64,000 nt of DNA from Methanoculleus sp. (GCA_018433835.1 JAHDQM010000020.1:25922-89921); one strand, 5' to 3'. Shown: positions 15,501-23,851, numbered from the stretch's first letter. Program-made: numbers and translations. The notes: generated by a model from the sequence alone, not told the origin.

Positions 15501-17186
15501 CAACTGAATTGCCTGCTGCCGGGTCTGCTCATCGAGCGAAGCAACCTGTGCATCACGCTCCGAGATGGTCCTCTGCAACGACCGAGTTTCCTCTGTCAAC
15601 TGCTCGATCTGCTCATCGAGCGAAGCAACCTGTGAATCACGCTCCGAGATGGTCCTCTGCAACGACCGAGTTTCCTCTGTCAACTGCTCGATCTGCCCGT
15701 CAAGCAAAGCAACCTGTGAATCACGCTCCGAGATAGTCTGTTGCAGAGATTGAATTTTCATATTGGATTGGACAATCTCCTGGTTTAGATGAGGGATTGT
15801 TTCGTCAACGTCCTTGACAAGCCAACTTCCTGTTATTGCCACATTATTGATCTGCCTTTCAGCCGGAATGACAACCCAGGGATCAATCGTATCAAACCGG
15901 AGCTCATTGTCCGAGATACGCTCGCCATTCGTAGCTAAATTTTCAGGCTCAACGAGACGGGCATCGCCATTTTTCATCTCCACCCGGATTTTGTCGATAG
16001 ATATATGACAAAGCCGCCCTTCGACCGGATCCCAGCGTAAGGATTTGATATTGTTAAACCCTCTCAAATCAAAGAAAGCGTGAAACGGTGTCCTCGAAGC
16101 CCTTGAATTAACGGTGGATGAAACTTTTTGCTTTTCTGAAAAACCATATCCTGTATCGATGTAACAATATGTCTGCACATTAAATGCTTGCAACTCCTGT
16201 GGAAGGTGTCTGCAATTGAACTCATACCAGTAAGGAACACCAGCAGACATACATCGGGAACAAATGGGTTGGCCTCGCGTCTTAACATCAAATATTTCAT
16301 CCTCCGTCAGTTCAAACAGGGACCCGACAGTGTAATACTCACTGTTCTTCGAGAGAACGCAGCATGTGAGAACGTTATTATATTCGTCTATAACGAGTTG
16401 ATTCTGCAAGTACGGGCAAGATTTCGTGTCCCCTTTATGCAATAACAATGGTTTGATATGATCGATAAATAAGTCATCTTCAATTCTTTGTTTTTTTACG
16501 GGATCGATTGTTTCGGTCAAGTATTCTATTGCTTCTTCATAATCCATTAAATGCGGCATCCCGACTTGGAATCGAATATTCTTATTACTGAAATACTCAA
16601 ATGCCCTTGATATCTCCCCAGTGTTAAATTTATATGCGTAGAGTAACACTTCAAGAGTATTGGGCGGAGCTAACTCATTCAAAATGCTGATATTCTGTAG
16701 CACCTTTTCGAAATCCAACCGGTGAACTTTGTCATACGATTGTTGGCTGAATCCAGGAAGTGAAAGACGAATATATGAGAGGTTGTCCAGCAACGATGAG
16801 TTTAAATTTTTTGGGATAAACGACCCGTTCGTAGATAGGGCAAATGACTGATCTGCTTCTTTCAAAATATGCAGAATCTCATTGAGTCGGGGGTGCAAAA
16901 GAGGGTCGCCCCAGTTAAACAGCCCGAAAAAAATGTCGTTGTTAAGCAAACCAAGTTCATACAATCTGTTCAATCCACGGGAAAATTCTTCCGGGGGAAT
17001 AAAACGGGCCGGTCTCCCTTTGGTGACACCGCTCCCCGTTGGGCAGTACGTGCATTTTGCATTACAAATGCCGGATATCTCGTAGTAAACAGTATTAATG
17101 TCAATATCCGAACGGGAAAATTGGGTTGTTTTTTCGGCCGGTGCATCTTTCACTGACGGATATTGTTCTTCGTAAACTGGACTCAT
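12561..17186 (-). CDS. Radical SAM / coiled coil / methyltransferase / GT2 / GT4 fusion protein
   Basis: A 1541-residue protein from ATG 17186, which has AAGG/AGAGGG just upstream; the frame stays open to 17423 through the end of the Wzt gene, but that part is spurious. Domains in order: radical SAM with CNAKCTYC at residues 41-48 and a SPASM-like cysteine cluster at ~265-335; a beta-rich segment (~380-460) of the kind found before glycosyltransferases; a coiled coil (~470-570) of three 28-residue repeats; a methyltransferase-like region (~650-830) without an obvious SAM loop; a GT2 domain (~850-1070; IPVYNAYEDL, LLNSDTVV); and a GT4 domain (~1130-1540; HTWGGGTEKHV, ETYSYTLSEAWAMG). It probably builds or modifies the exported glycan. 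The coiled coil may set chain length, as in WbdD-like proteins; this is inference. The gene is AT-rich like its neighbour. Confidence 0.75.
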   Translation of the reverse strand: MSPVYEEQYPSVKDAPAEKTTQFSRSDIDINTVYYEISGICNAKCTYCPTGSGVTKGRPARFIPPEEFSRGLNRLYELGLLNNDIFFGLFNWGDPLLHPRLNEILHILKEADQSFALSTNGSFIPKNLNSSLLDNLSYIRLSLPGFSQQSYDKVHRLDFEKVLQNISILNELAPPNTLEVLLYAYKFNTGEISRAFEYFSNKNIRFQVGMPHLMDYEEAIEYLTETIDPVKKQRIEDDLFIDHIKPLLLHKGDTKSCPYLQNQLVIDEYNNVLTCCVLSKNSEYYTVGSLFELTEDEIFDVKTRGQPICSRCMSAGVPYWYEFNCRHLPQELQAFNVQTYCYIDTGYGFSEKQKVSSTVNSRASRTPFHAFFDLRGFNNIKSLRWDPVEGRLCHISIDKIRVEMKNGDARLVEPENLATNGERISDNELRFDTIDPWVVIPAERQINNVAITGSWLVKDVDETIPHLNQEIVQSNMKIQSLQQTISERDSQVALLDGQIEQLTEETRSLQRTISERDSQVASLDEQIEQLTEETRSLQRTISERDAQVASLDEQTRQQAIQLMQLSNELACMKQSVVWRLLMKFHNGFVERFLPPSTRRREIYDLGLKGGRILFDEGLRCLWLKAGEYYKFRKNAVGRSLCCAGSNDIETSHKFCKAMNDDVVDSLVLKYIRGRGICIGTEDTSPRVPRNVNIIHINVDDAKALLESDLGSSRTSCLSGTTYTGYEPKLSCLDFCMVLDIVEKVDKPQIFLEHCLDSLKVGGVLYLATDDRSSSMIRVFPSPNTDAGRYPPDGTGLALDSCYQNDYINIVEIAENQKTPQGGAEHVYIIEKTGYLGQIEDLLKTSDALVTQDEFNIDVIIPVYNAYEDLIRCTYSVFKHWDNFRVILINDCSTDARISDLFSRLRTLKSDRLLLLENEENLGFVKTVNRGMKYSKNDVVLLNSDTVVTCGWGEKLRKCAYSSKNIATVTPFTNNGTICSVPVFCEENDIPAGFTVDSFAEFIEKISFREYSEIPTAVGFCMYIKREALERVGYFDEESFGKGYGEENDFCMRAKSYGYKHVLCDDTFVFHKGEGSFSARKAELCRKNLEVLSQKHPKYLPIVHEYIQSNPLVELHENIRQRMRTWDPNGRKKKILFLLHTWGGGTEKHVRDLINALQDYIFYVLQVEGTRVVLTEVNNGHETEYVFTMESPLKQFEFHNDEYEKILLDIIDTFKINLIHIHHLIGHSFDINTVAKRRGIPLLYTVHDYYSVCPNINLLDCNFELCLGDNSIEKCDVCLKKSKGLDPGFIKKWRSHFDDFFESCEAIVCPSQSVSEILSMYYPNVRGKMTVIEHGIDEGAADRAGTNGGSFETSQNDLFHIAYIGGLGPNKGRDLFYKLASAKEFKGRVIWSIFGVSDLHSEPGYYARHNVHIYGLYNGFAELKTLIDKEGVNLILFPSLCPETYSYTLSEAWAMGIPVIVLGLGALKERVEKHGGGWVVNGSGLNDFKAKIIEILDSPEDYAEKRREAMSIMLKSVEDMAEEYKCLYARSVERMQGGSMNQ
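15527..15778 (-). repeat. Three tandem 84-base units encoding a 28-residue coiled-coil repeat
   Basis: Units begin at 15527, 15611 and 15695. The first two are almost identical; the third has diverged. Each encodes four heptads (pattern TISERD-Q-VASLDEQIEQL). Near-identical DNA suggests recent unit duplication, so repeat number may vary between strains. Confidence 0.8.
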
Positions 17187-17230
17187 TCCCTCTACCTTCT
17201 CTGTAAATATTCCTTCGCCTTGGAAAATTC

Positions 17231-17989
17231 TCACATTCCCGATCCGGCCGCTGAGATCCGCAGGTACTCCTCGACCACCTTGCCGGTCTCCCCCGACGAG
17301 AGAATCCTGCCGCCCTTCAGCAGCATACACCGCTCGCACAACCCCTGCACCGTCCCGAGGGCGTGCGAGACGATGATGATCGTCTTCCCCTGGCGCCGGA
17401 TCTCCTCGATCTTCTCGCTGCACTTGCGCTGGAAGGCCTCGTCGCCGACGGCGAGCACCTCGTCCACCAGCAGAATGTCGGGGTCGGTCTGGACGGCCGT
17501 AGCAAACGCGAGCCGGACCGCCATCCCCGACGAGAAGTTCTTGAGTTTCATGTTCTCGAAACGCCGCAACTCGGCAAAGTCGAGGATCTCGTCGTAGCGC
17601 TTCCCGATCTCTTTGCGGGTCAGGCCCATGATCGAGCCGTAGAGGAAGACGTTCTCCTTCGCCGTGAGGTCCGGCTGGAATCCGACCCCGAGCTCGAGGA
17701 AGGGGGCGATCTTACCGTTCACCCGGACACGCCCGGAGTCCGGGTAGAGCACACCGGCGAGGATCTTTAAGAGCGTGCTCTTCCCGCTCCCGTTCGGCCC
17801 GATGACCCCGAACGTCTCCCCCCGGCGGACGGTGAAGGAGACGTCGTCGAGTGCCTGGAACAACTCGTAGGAGTAGTTCCCGCCCTTGAGAAGCCCGACG
17901 ATATGCTCGTAGACGGTGACTTTCCGGTCGTGGGGGATCCGGAACTCCTTGCTGAGGTGCTCGACCACGATCGCTTCATCGCTCTCCAT
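17231..17989 (-). CDS. wzt: ABC transporter ATP-binding protein, polysaccharide export (Wzt/TagH type)
   Basis: A 252-residue ATPase with Walker A GPNGSGKST at ~residue 64, signature LKNFSSGMAVRLA and Walker B ILLVDEVLAVGDEAF, the typical form in Wzt/KpsT/TagH. It powers export of lipid-linked polysaccharide with the Wzm permease encoded just upstream (stop of wzm directly adjoins this start). The long C-terminal carbohydrate-binding domain of many Wzt proteins is absent, so the glycan is probably not recognised by a terminal modification bound to this subunit. Confidence 0.9.
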   Translation of the reverse strand: MESDEAIVVEHLSKEFRIPHDRKVTVYEHIVGLLKGGNYSYELFQALDDVSFTVRRGETFGVIGPNGSGKSTLLKILAGVLYPDSGRVRVNGKIAPFLELGVGFQPDLTAKENVFLYGSIMGLTRKEIGKRYDEILDFAELRRFENMKLKNFSSGMAVRLAFATAVQTDPDILLVDEVLAVGDEAFQRKCSEKIEEIRRQGKTIIIVSHALGTVQGLCERCMLLKGGRILSSGETGKVVEEYLRISAAGSGM

Positions 17990-18751
17990 TTAGATCTCCT
18001 CCGCGAACCGGCGTTCAAGCCGCTTGAAGACCAGGGTTCCTGCAGCGACCATCACAGCCCCCACGGCGAGGAGGGCAAGAAGGCTCGCCGGGGAGGGGGT
18101 CACCCCATAGAGCAGGAACTCCCGGTAGGTCTCGATGAGCACGGTCATCGGGTTGAGCATGTAGTACTCGAGGAACGCCGCCGGGATGATGCTGATCGGG
18201 TAGACGATCGGGGACAGGAAGAACCCCGCCTGCATGACCACGTCCCAGACCTGGTTTAAGTCCCGGAAGTAGACAAAGAACGCAGCAAGAACCAGGGATG
18301 CGCCGTAGACGATCAGGAAGTAGATCCCGTGCACGACCGGGAAGAAGAGGATGTTCGGCGTCACTTTCGCGCCCAGGATGAAGAGCAGCGGGATCAGCAC
18401 CACGAACTCGAGGATGGAGCTGATGAAACTCGAGAGCACGGAACTCATCACCAGGATCTGGCGGGGGATGTAGAGTTTGGTCACCAGGCCCGGTCTGCCG
18501 ACGATCGAGCCCATCGCCGTCATGGTCCCGTTGGCGAGGAACCGCCACGCGATGAGCCCTATCAAGAGGTAGAGCGCAAAGTTCTCCTGCTCGAACCGAA
18601 AGACGTTCATGAAGACGAAGTAGAGGACCAGCATCATCAGAAGCGGGTTTAAGAGTGACCAGGCAAACCCGAGCACCGAACTCTGGTACTTGACCTTCAG
18701 GTCGCTGATCGTAAGGTTCCAGATGAGATCTCTGTAATCAACTAGCCACAT
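17990..18751 (-). CDS. wzm: ABC-2 type polysaccharide export permease (Wzm type)
   Basis: A 253-residue membrane protein with six predicted transmembrane segments and the family pattern DLKVKYQSSVLGFAWSLLNP near the N-terminus. It forms the channel for Wzt-driven export of an undecaprenyl- or dolichyl-linked glycan. It overlaps the upstream glycosyltransferase by 14 bases and directly abuts the wzt gene, so the three are co-translated. Confidence 0.9.
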   Translation of the reverse strand: MWLVDYRDLIWNLTISDLKVKYQSSVLGFAWSLLNPLLMMLVLYFVFMNVFRFEQENFALYLLIGLIAWRFLANGTMTAMGSIVGRPGLVTKLYIPRQILVMSSVLSSFISSILEFVVLIPLLFILGAKVTPNILFFPVVHGIYFLIVYGASLVLAAFFVYFRDLNQVWDVVMQAGFFLSPIVYPISIIPAAFLEYYMLNPMTVLIETYREFLLYGVTPSPASLLALLAVGAVMVAAGTLVFKRLERRFAEEI

Positions 18752-19694
18752 GTGTGGGTCTCCCGATGTTACTCCATGTCTGTGTGAATCGCTTGATAAC
18801 GCTGTCCGGCACCTTCCGCCGGATCGTCGAGCGCTTGCGGAGCATCCGGGGAATACCCCGCACGGCGTCGACCTTGGACCTGACGATGGCCCATCCCCGT
18901 CCCCTCACCGCGTAGTAGGGAATGACGGCGAGGTTCCGCCCGAGAATCCAGGGGAGCGAGGTGACGAGCAACCGTGAGGGGAAGTTCTTCATGACGTACC
19001 AGACGACGTTCCGGTTCCCGTAATAGACGGCGAAATCGGTCCCGACGCCCGCCGTCCCGCCGTGATAATGATATACCTGCGCCCCCGGCACGTAGCGGCA
19101 CGTCCAGCCCGCAAGCCGCGCCCTGAACGCCAGGTCCACATCCTCCATGTAGCAGAAGAAGTCCTCGTCGAAGAGCCCGACCTCATCGAGCATCTCCCGC
19201 CGGTAGAGGGCGGCGCCGGCGCAGGGGCCGAAGACCTCTTCGGGACGGTCGTACTGCCCGTGATCCGGCTCGTACATCCCCCGGTCCCAGGCGGCGCCGC
19301 TCCGCGAGATGCAGATCCCGGTGGAGTTGATCGAACCGTCCGGGAAGAGCATCTTCGCGGCGCACATCCCCGCGGCGGGGTCGGCGTCCATGGCGTTCCC
19401 GAGGTGCTCCACGAAACGGGAATCCGCCCTCGTATCGTTGTTCAGGGTGAGGACGTACTCCCCCCGGGCGGCACGGATACCGGCGTTCGTCCCGCCGGCG
19501 AACCCCAGGTTCTCCCGGTTCCGGACGATCCTGACCTCCGGGTAGTGCTCCTCGACAAACTCCACGCTCCCGTCGGTAGAAGCGTTGTCGACCAGAATCG
19601 TCTCGAAGTCCCGGTAGGTCTGTAGTGCAAGAGAGGAGAGGCAGTCCGCCAGGTACTTCCGGCCGTTGTAGTTCGTGACGACGACGCTGATCAT
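18738..19694 (-). CDS. GT2 family glycosyltransferase (rhamnosyltransferase-like)
   Basis: A 318-residue protein starting MISVVVTNYNGRKYLADCL, with the nucleotide-sugar site VDNASTDGS and the metal-binding LNNDTRAD (DxD-like). Later EDVDLAFRARLAGW is the conserved ED-x-D segment of WcaE/rhamnosyltransferase-like GT2 enzymes. A membrane-associated C-terminal helix follows. With dTDP-rhamnose genes directly upstream, dTDP-rhamnose is the likely donor, though this cannot be read from sequence. It overlaps wzm by 14 bases. Confidence 0.85.
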   Translation of the reverse strand: MISVVVTNYNGRKYLADCLSSLALQTYRDFETILVDNASTDGSVEFVEEHYPEVRIVRNRENLGFAGGTNAGIRAARGEYVLTLNNDTRADSRFVEHLGNAMDADPAAGMCAAKMLFPDGSINSTGICISRSGAAWDRGMYEPDHGQYDRPEEVFGPCAGAALYRREMLDEVGLFDEDFFCYMEDVDLAFRARLAGWTCRYVPGAQVYHYHGGTAGVGTDFAVYYGNRNVVWYVMKNFPSRLLVTSLPWILGRNLAVIPYYAVRGRGWAIVRSKVDAVRGIPRMLRKRSTIRRKVPDSVIKRFTQTWSNIGRPTHVAS

Positions 19695-19713
19695 CCCCTC
19701 CCTCGCCCCCTTA

Positions 19714-20448
19714 TCACTGCCGCTCGGCCGACTCCGCCTGCTTCATACGGTACCGCTGGACCATCACGCTCGCCCGCATCAGGCTGTCGAACGTCCCGGC
19801 GTCGCTCCAGAATCCCGAGAGGATGCTGTACTTCATCTCGCCGTTCCGGACATAGGCATTGTTCACGTCGGTGATCTCGAGTTCGCCCCGGCCGGAAGGC
19901 TTGAGGGTGCGGATGATCTCAAAGACCCGGGCATCGTAGAGGTACAGACCCGTGACGGCAAGGTTCGACTTCGGCGCCTGCGGCTTCTCTTCGATCGAGA
20001 GGATCCGGCTGCCGTTGACCTCGGCCACCCCGAACCGTTGCGGGTCCGGGACCTCCTTCAGGAAAATCTTCGCCCCTCTGTCGAACGAACCGACGTCCTC
20101 CCTGAAGTCGTCCTCGAAGATGTTGTCGCCGAGAACGACCGCGACATTATCGGTCCCGGCCCACTTCCGGGCGAGGCCGAGCGCCTGGGCGATCCCCCCC
20201 GCTCCCTCCTGGATCTCGTAGGTGATGCTGACGCCGAACTCCGAGCCCGAGCCGAGCAACTCGAGGAAGTGCCCCACGTGCCCCCGGCCGGAGACGATCA
20301 TGATCTCCTCGATCCCGGCGCCGATCAACTTCTCCAGAGGATAGCAGATCATCGGTTTGTCGTATACGGGCAGCAGGTGCTTGTTCGTCACCTTCGTCAG
20401 GGGGTAGAGGCGGGACCCGGTACCCCCGGCAAGAATTACGCCTTTCAA
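19714..20448 (-). CDS. rfbA: Glucose-1-phosphate thymidylyltransferase
   Basis: A 244-residue nucleotidyltransferase starting MKGVILAGGTGSRLYPLTKV with the signature GGTGSRLxPLT, then NKHLLPVYDKPM and VVLGDNIF. It makes dTDP-glucose from dTTP and glucose-1-phosphate, the first step of dTDP-L-rhamnose synthesis. It is shorter than the ~290-residue bacterial RmlA, lacking the C-terminal helical part, as is common in archaea. It overlaps rfbD by four bases (last gene of the rfb operon). Confidence 0.9.
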   Translation of the reverse strand: MKGVILAGGTGSRLYPLTKVTNKHLLPVYDKPMICYPLEKLIGAGIEEIMIVSGRGHVGHFLELLGSGSEFGVSITYEIQEGAGGIAQALGLARKWAGTDNVAVVLGDNIFEDDFREDVGSFDRGAKIFLKEVPDPQRFGVAEVNGSRILSIEEKPQAPKSNLAVTGLYLYDARVFEIIRTLKPSGRGELEITDVNNAYVRNGEMKYSILSGFWSDAGTFDSLMRASVMVQRYRMKQAESAERQ

Positions 20449-21257
20449 TGAGATTCACCTTTTGCGTTCAGATAATCAGCAAGCGCACCGCTCCAGTGCC
20501 GGAGCGGGGCTGTTTTCGTGTTCACCAGCACAGAATAGGCCGGGCGTTTTGCCTTCCGCGGGAACTCTGCGCTCGAGCAGGGTACCGCGTTTGTGATGAT
20601 TGCACGGGCAAACTCGTACCACGAGCAGACGCCGTCGTTCGTGACATGGTAGATCCCGGGAGGGTTTTCGACGATCTCCGGTGTCTTTCGGGCAAGGTCG
20701 ACCGTGTACGTCGGTTTCCCGACCTGATCGTTCACCACCCGGACCGGGTCCATCTGCTTTGAGAGGTGAAGCATGGTCTCGACGAAGTTCTTCCCGTGCG
20801 CCCCGAAGAGCCAGGAAGTGCGGATGATCCGGTAATCGTCCATGTTTTTCGCGATATTCTGCTCCCCGAGGAGTTTGGAGGCCCCGTACACGTTGATGGG
20901 GTTCGGCACGTCGGACTCGGTATATTCCACCTTCGAGCCGTCAAAGACGTAGTCCGTGCTGTAGTGGACGAGGGTGGCCCCGGCGTCGGAGCAGGCCGAT
21001 GCAATGTGCGCGAGCGCCTCCCCGTTGACGGCGAACGCCAGGTCCCGGTTATCCTCGCACCCGTCGACGTCGGTATAGGCCGCAGCGTTGACAACCAGGT
21101 CGGGAGAGAGGTCGCGGATACACGCAGAAACCGCCCCCTCGTCGGTGATATCCAGTTCGTGGCCGCGGTGGACCGCTCCGGGAAAAACCGCCTGCAGATC
21201 GTGGCCGAGCATTCCGTATGCGCCGAAGATCACCGTTTTAATGGCCGCCACCACCAC
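20445..21257 (-). CDS. rfbD: dTDP-4-dehydrorhamnose reductase
   Basis: A 270-residue short-chain dehydrogenase with the Rossmann motif GAYGMLGHDL at the N-terminus, the YSTDYVFDG segment, and catalytic YGASKLLGE (Tyr and Lys). It reduces dTDP-4-keto-rhamnose with NAD(P)H to dTDP-L-rhamnose. ATG 21257 lies inside the 3' end of rfbB, giving a 28-base overlap; a start a few codons later would fit the family better but lacks ATG/GTG. Confidence 0.9.
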   Translation of the reverse strand: MVVAAIKTVIFGAYGMLGHDLQAVFPGAVHRGHELDITDEGAVSACIRDLSPDLVVNAAAYTDVDGCEDNRDLAFAVNGEALAHIASACSDAGATLVHYSTDYVFDGSKVEYTESDVPNPINVYGASKLLGEQNIAKNMDDYRIIRTSWLFGAHGKNFVETMLHLSKQMDPVRVVNDQVGKPTYTVDLARKTPEIVENPPGIYHVTNDGVCSWYEFARAIITNAVPCSSAEFPRKAKRPAYSVLVNTKTAPLRHWSGALADYLNAKGESH

Positions 21258-22192
21258 TCATTCTCGGTATACCATTGGACGGTCGCCCGTAAGGCAGTTT
21301 CGAAGTCGAACTCCGGCTTCCAGCCCATCGCCCGGAGTTTCGAGGAGTCGAGCGAGTACCGCCAGTCGTGTCCCGGGCGGTCGGGAACGTACTCGATCAT
21401 CGACTCGTCCTTTCCGAGGGCCTTGAGGATCTCCTCGGTGATCTCGAGGTTGCTCTTCTCGTTGTCGCCGCCGATGTTGTAGACCTCTCCCGGCTCCCCG
21501 TGGCGGAGGACGAAGTCGACCGCCCGGCAGTGGTCGGCCACATGGATCCAGTCACGGACGTTTTTGCCGGTACCATAGACCGGAACCTTCTTCCCCTCGA
21601 GGAGGTTGGTCGCAAAGAGCGGGATGAGTTTCTCCGGGTACTGGTAGGGTCCGAAGTTGTTCGTGCAGCGGGTGACGATGACGGGGAGATCGTGGGTGAT
21701 ATGGTACGACCGCGCAAGGAGATCCGAGGCCGCCTTGCTCGCCGAGTAGGGGCTCGAGGGATTCAGGTTGTCCGTCTCCCGGAAGGATCCGGACCGGATG
21801 CTCCCGTAGACCTCGTCGGTCGAGACATGGATGAATCGCTTAATACCATGGCTCAGCGCTTCTTCGAGCAGCACGTGGGTGCCGAGGACGTTCGTCCTGA
21901 CAAAGACGGAAGAGTCGTGTATCGACCGGTCGACGTGACTCTCGGCTGCGAAGTGGACGACGGCATCGATCGGGTGTTCCCGGAAGACGGAACCGACAAC
22001 TTCCGGATCGCAGATGTCGCCCCGGACAAACGTGTACCGCGGATCTCCGGCAATATCCTTCAGGTTGTCCGGGTTTCCCGCGTACGTGACTTTGTCCAGG
22101 TTTACGATGGAGTCGTCGGGATGCTCCACAAGCATTTGCCGAATAAAGTTGCTCCCGATGAACCCGAGCCCGCCGGTTACGAGGATTCGCAT
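21230..22192 (-). CDS. rfbB: dTDP-glucose 4,6-dehydratase
   Basis: A 320-residue extended short-chain dehydrogenase. It has GGLGFIGSNFIRQ (NAD binding), HFAAESHVDRSI, STDEVYGS, and catalytic YSASKAASD. It converts dTDP-glucose to dTDP-4-keto-6-deoxyglucose. It follows rfbC by four bases and overlaps rfbD. Confidence 0.93.
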   Translation of the reverse strand: MRILVTGGLGFIGSNFIRQMLVEHPDDSIVNLDKVTYAGNPDNLKDIAGDPRYTFVRGDICDPEVVGSVFREHPIDAVVHFAAESHVDRSIHDSSVFVRTNVLGTHVLLEEALSHGIKRFIHVSTDEVYGSIRSGSFRETDNLNPSSPYSASKAASDLLARSYHITHDLPVIVTRCTNNFGPYQYPEKLIPLFATNLLEGKKVPVYGTGKNVRDWIHVADHCRAVDFVLRHGEPGEVYNIGGDNEKSNLEITEEILKALGKDESMIEYVPDRPGHDWRYSLDSSKLRAMGWKPEFDFETALRATVQWYTENEWWWRPLKR

Positions 22193-22196
22193 AGTA

Positions 22197-22673
22197 TCAC
22201 CCGTGTTTCAGCCCCGGAGCAAGGCCCCAGTCATAGGGGATCTCGCTCGTATCGGGCGGAAGCCGGAACTCGTCCGGGTCCTCGTAGTTGTACGGCAGGG
22301 TCGGGATGCTCACGAAGAACGCAGTCTCGGTGCCGATTCCCTTGAACCCGTGATAAACGCCGGGGGGGACGCTGATGAGGATCGGATTCTTCTCCCCGAC
22401 GAAGAACTCCATGAGGTTTCCCCGGGTGGGCGAATTCTCCCGTGCATCGTAAAGCGCGACCTTCATCATCCCGTGAATGCAGGTGAAGTTGTCGGTCTGC
22501 TTTTTATGATAGTGCCAGGCTTTCACAACCCCGGGGTATGCCGTCGTGCAGTAGACCTGCCCGAACTTCTCGAAAATAGCGTCGTCACACCGGAGGATCT
22601 CCATGAGCCATCCGCGCTCGTCCGGAATGAGACGCAAGTTTTTAACAACCACCCCGTCGATGGTCGGTTTCAT
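22197..22673 (-). CDS. rfbC: dTDP-4-dehydrorhamnose 3,5-epimerase family protein
   Basis: A 158-residue cupin with the RmlC features DERGWLMEILR, VVKAWHYHKKQTDNF (catalytic His region) and PPGVYHGFKG. It epimerises C3 and C5 of the dTDP-4-keto sugar. It is first in the rfbC-B-D-A operon. A TATA-like CATTATACAG lies about 27 bases before the ATG, suggesting a leaderless operon promoter. Confidence 0.88.
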   Translation of the reverse strand: MKPTIDGVVVKNLRLIPDERGWLMEILRCDDAIFEKFGQVYCTTAYPGVVKAWHYHKKQTDNFTCIHGMMKVALYDARENSPTRGNLMEFFVGEKNPILISVPPGVYHGFKGIGTETAFFVSIPTLPYNYEDPDEFRLPPDTSEIPYDWGLAPGLKHG

Positions 22674-22693
22674 GACAAAGTAATGGTTATTTT

Positions 22694-22706
22694 GTCTGTA
22701 TAATGC
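22694..22706 (-). promoter_or_regulatory. TATA-like box of the rfb operon
   Basis: On the minus strand GCATTATACAGAC sits about 27 bases before ATG 22673, in an AT-rich gap (22674-22868) between two GC-rich genes. Confidence 0.5.
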
Positions 22707-22868
22707 TTCTGGATTGACTGGATCGGGAATCGTATGATTATCATAAGCGCTGGCTCAATATCCGTGCTTCTGGTTTTCTTGCCTGGAATACCGTAACGGT
22801 AGTTTTGAAACATCCAGCGATCACAACGTCGAACAATACAGGTACGCAAGCCCGGTGACAAAACCTGC

Positions 22869-23810
22869 TTAAGGTAGTTTCGCTTCGCCCGATACACCCG
22901 AAAGGCCGTCCCTTAACCCGGACAGATAAAACCGTATCTTCCTCAATTCCCCTCTCCGGAACAATAAGCAGCAGTAATACGGGCACCGGACTAAAATCTC
23001 CGTGAGAAGGATGTAAATAAATTCCGACCGTCTGAAATGCTTTTTTGCAACTAACAACCAGTTGCGGGAGACATAGTAAAGATACGGCGCACTGAACGAT
23101 CCGAGTGTTGCCGAGACCTTATGCTGCACCCGGGCGGCAGGAGCGACGAGCAGGCCGTACCCCATCTCCTTTGCCCTGATGCACCAGTCGGTCTCTTCGT
23201 GCATGAGAAAGAGTGATTCGTCAAACAGACCGATATCTCTGAGTGCAGAGGCCCTGAAGAGCAGAGCGCACCCGACAAGCCCGAACGGAGGTTTCGCTGG
23301 CTGCTCTGCGGACCTCGACCCGTTCTTCAGATACAATCGCGGGTATCCTAGATACATCTCCGTGCCGGCAGACCAGATGGCATCGGGGTTCTCCGAATAC
23401 ATCACCAGTGGCTGGCAGGCGGCGCAGTCCCGGTGGGTCTCCAGTTCATGAACAAGGGTTGCCAGCGCGCCGGGTTCAACACTGACGTCGTTATTCAGCA
23501 CAAAGATGTAGTCTGGCTCCTGTTCCATCGCATGAAGGATGCCGGCGTTATTCCCGCCAGCGTACCCCAGGTTCCGCCCGGTCTCCAGGATCTCGATATC
23601 GGGGAACTGCACCCGGATCGCATCGATAACAGCATGATCCGTGCTGTTTTCCACCAGGAGCACCTTGAAGTTACCGTACTGCAGTTCCAGCACGGAACGT
23701 ATCGTCTCTACAGTATCGCGAAGATTGTTATAGTTGAGAACGACGACGTAGACCAGAGGAAAACGGTCGTTTAAGTGGGCAATCATCCGGTCTGTCGCGG
23801 AATCGCTCAT
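22869..23810 (-). CDS. GT2 family glycosyltransferase
   Basis: A 313-residue enzyme with VYVVVLNYNNLRDTVETI, LVENSTDHA, a DxD-like LNNDVSVEP and the later HEETDWCIRAKEMGYG segment, which places it with WcaE/rhamnosyltransferase-like GT2 proteins. A hydrophobic C-terminal part (YILLTEILVRCPYYCCLLF) suggests membrane attachment. It likely adds one sugar to the surface glycan. Confidence 0.85.
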   Translation of the reverse strand: MSDSATDRMIAHLNDRFPLVYVVVLNYNNLRDTVETIRSVLELQYGNFKVLLVENSTDHAVIDAIRVQFPDIEILETGRNLGYAGGNNAGILHAMEQEPDYIFVLNNDVSVEPGALATLVHELETHRDCAACQPLVMYSENPDAIWSAGTEMYLGYPRLYLKNGSRSAEQPAKPPFGLVGCALLFRASALRDIGLFDESLFLMHEETDWCIRAKEMGYGLLVAPAARVQHKVSATLGSFSAPYLYYVSRNWLLVAKKHFRRSEFIYILLTEILVRCPYYCCLLFRRGELRKIRFYLSGLRDGLSGVSGEAKLP

Positions 23811-23851
23811 TTACCTGCTCCTGTAGTTACCTTCTCACAGAACGCTCCGGG

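Noticed and set aside
15527..15778. CRISPR or intergenic tandem repeat
   Set aside because: The repeats are in frame, heptad-based and part of a long coding region.
17187..17423. N-terminal extension of the fusion glycosyltransferase
   Set aside because: It overlaps the 3' end of wzt in another frame and has no similarity to radical SAM proteins; ATG 17186 is preferred.
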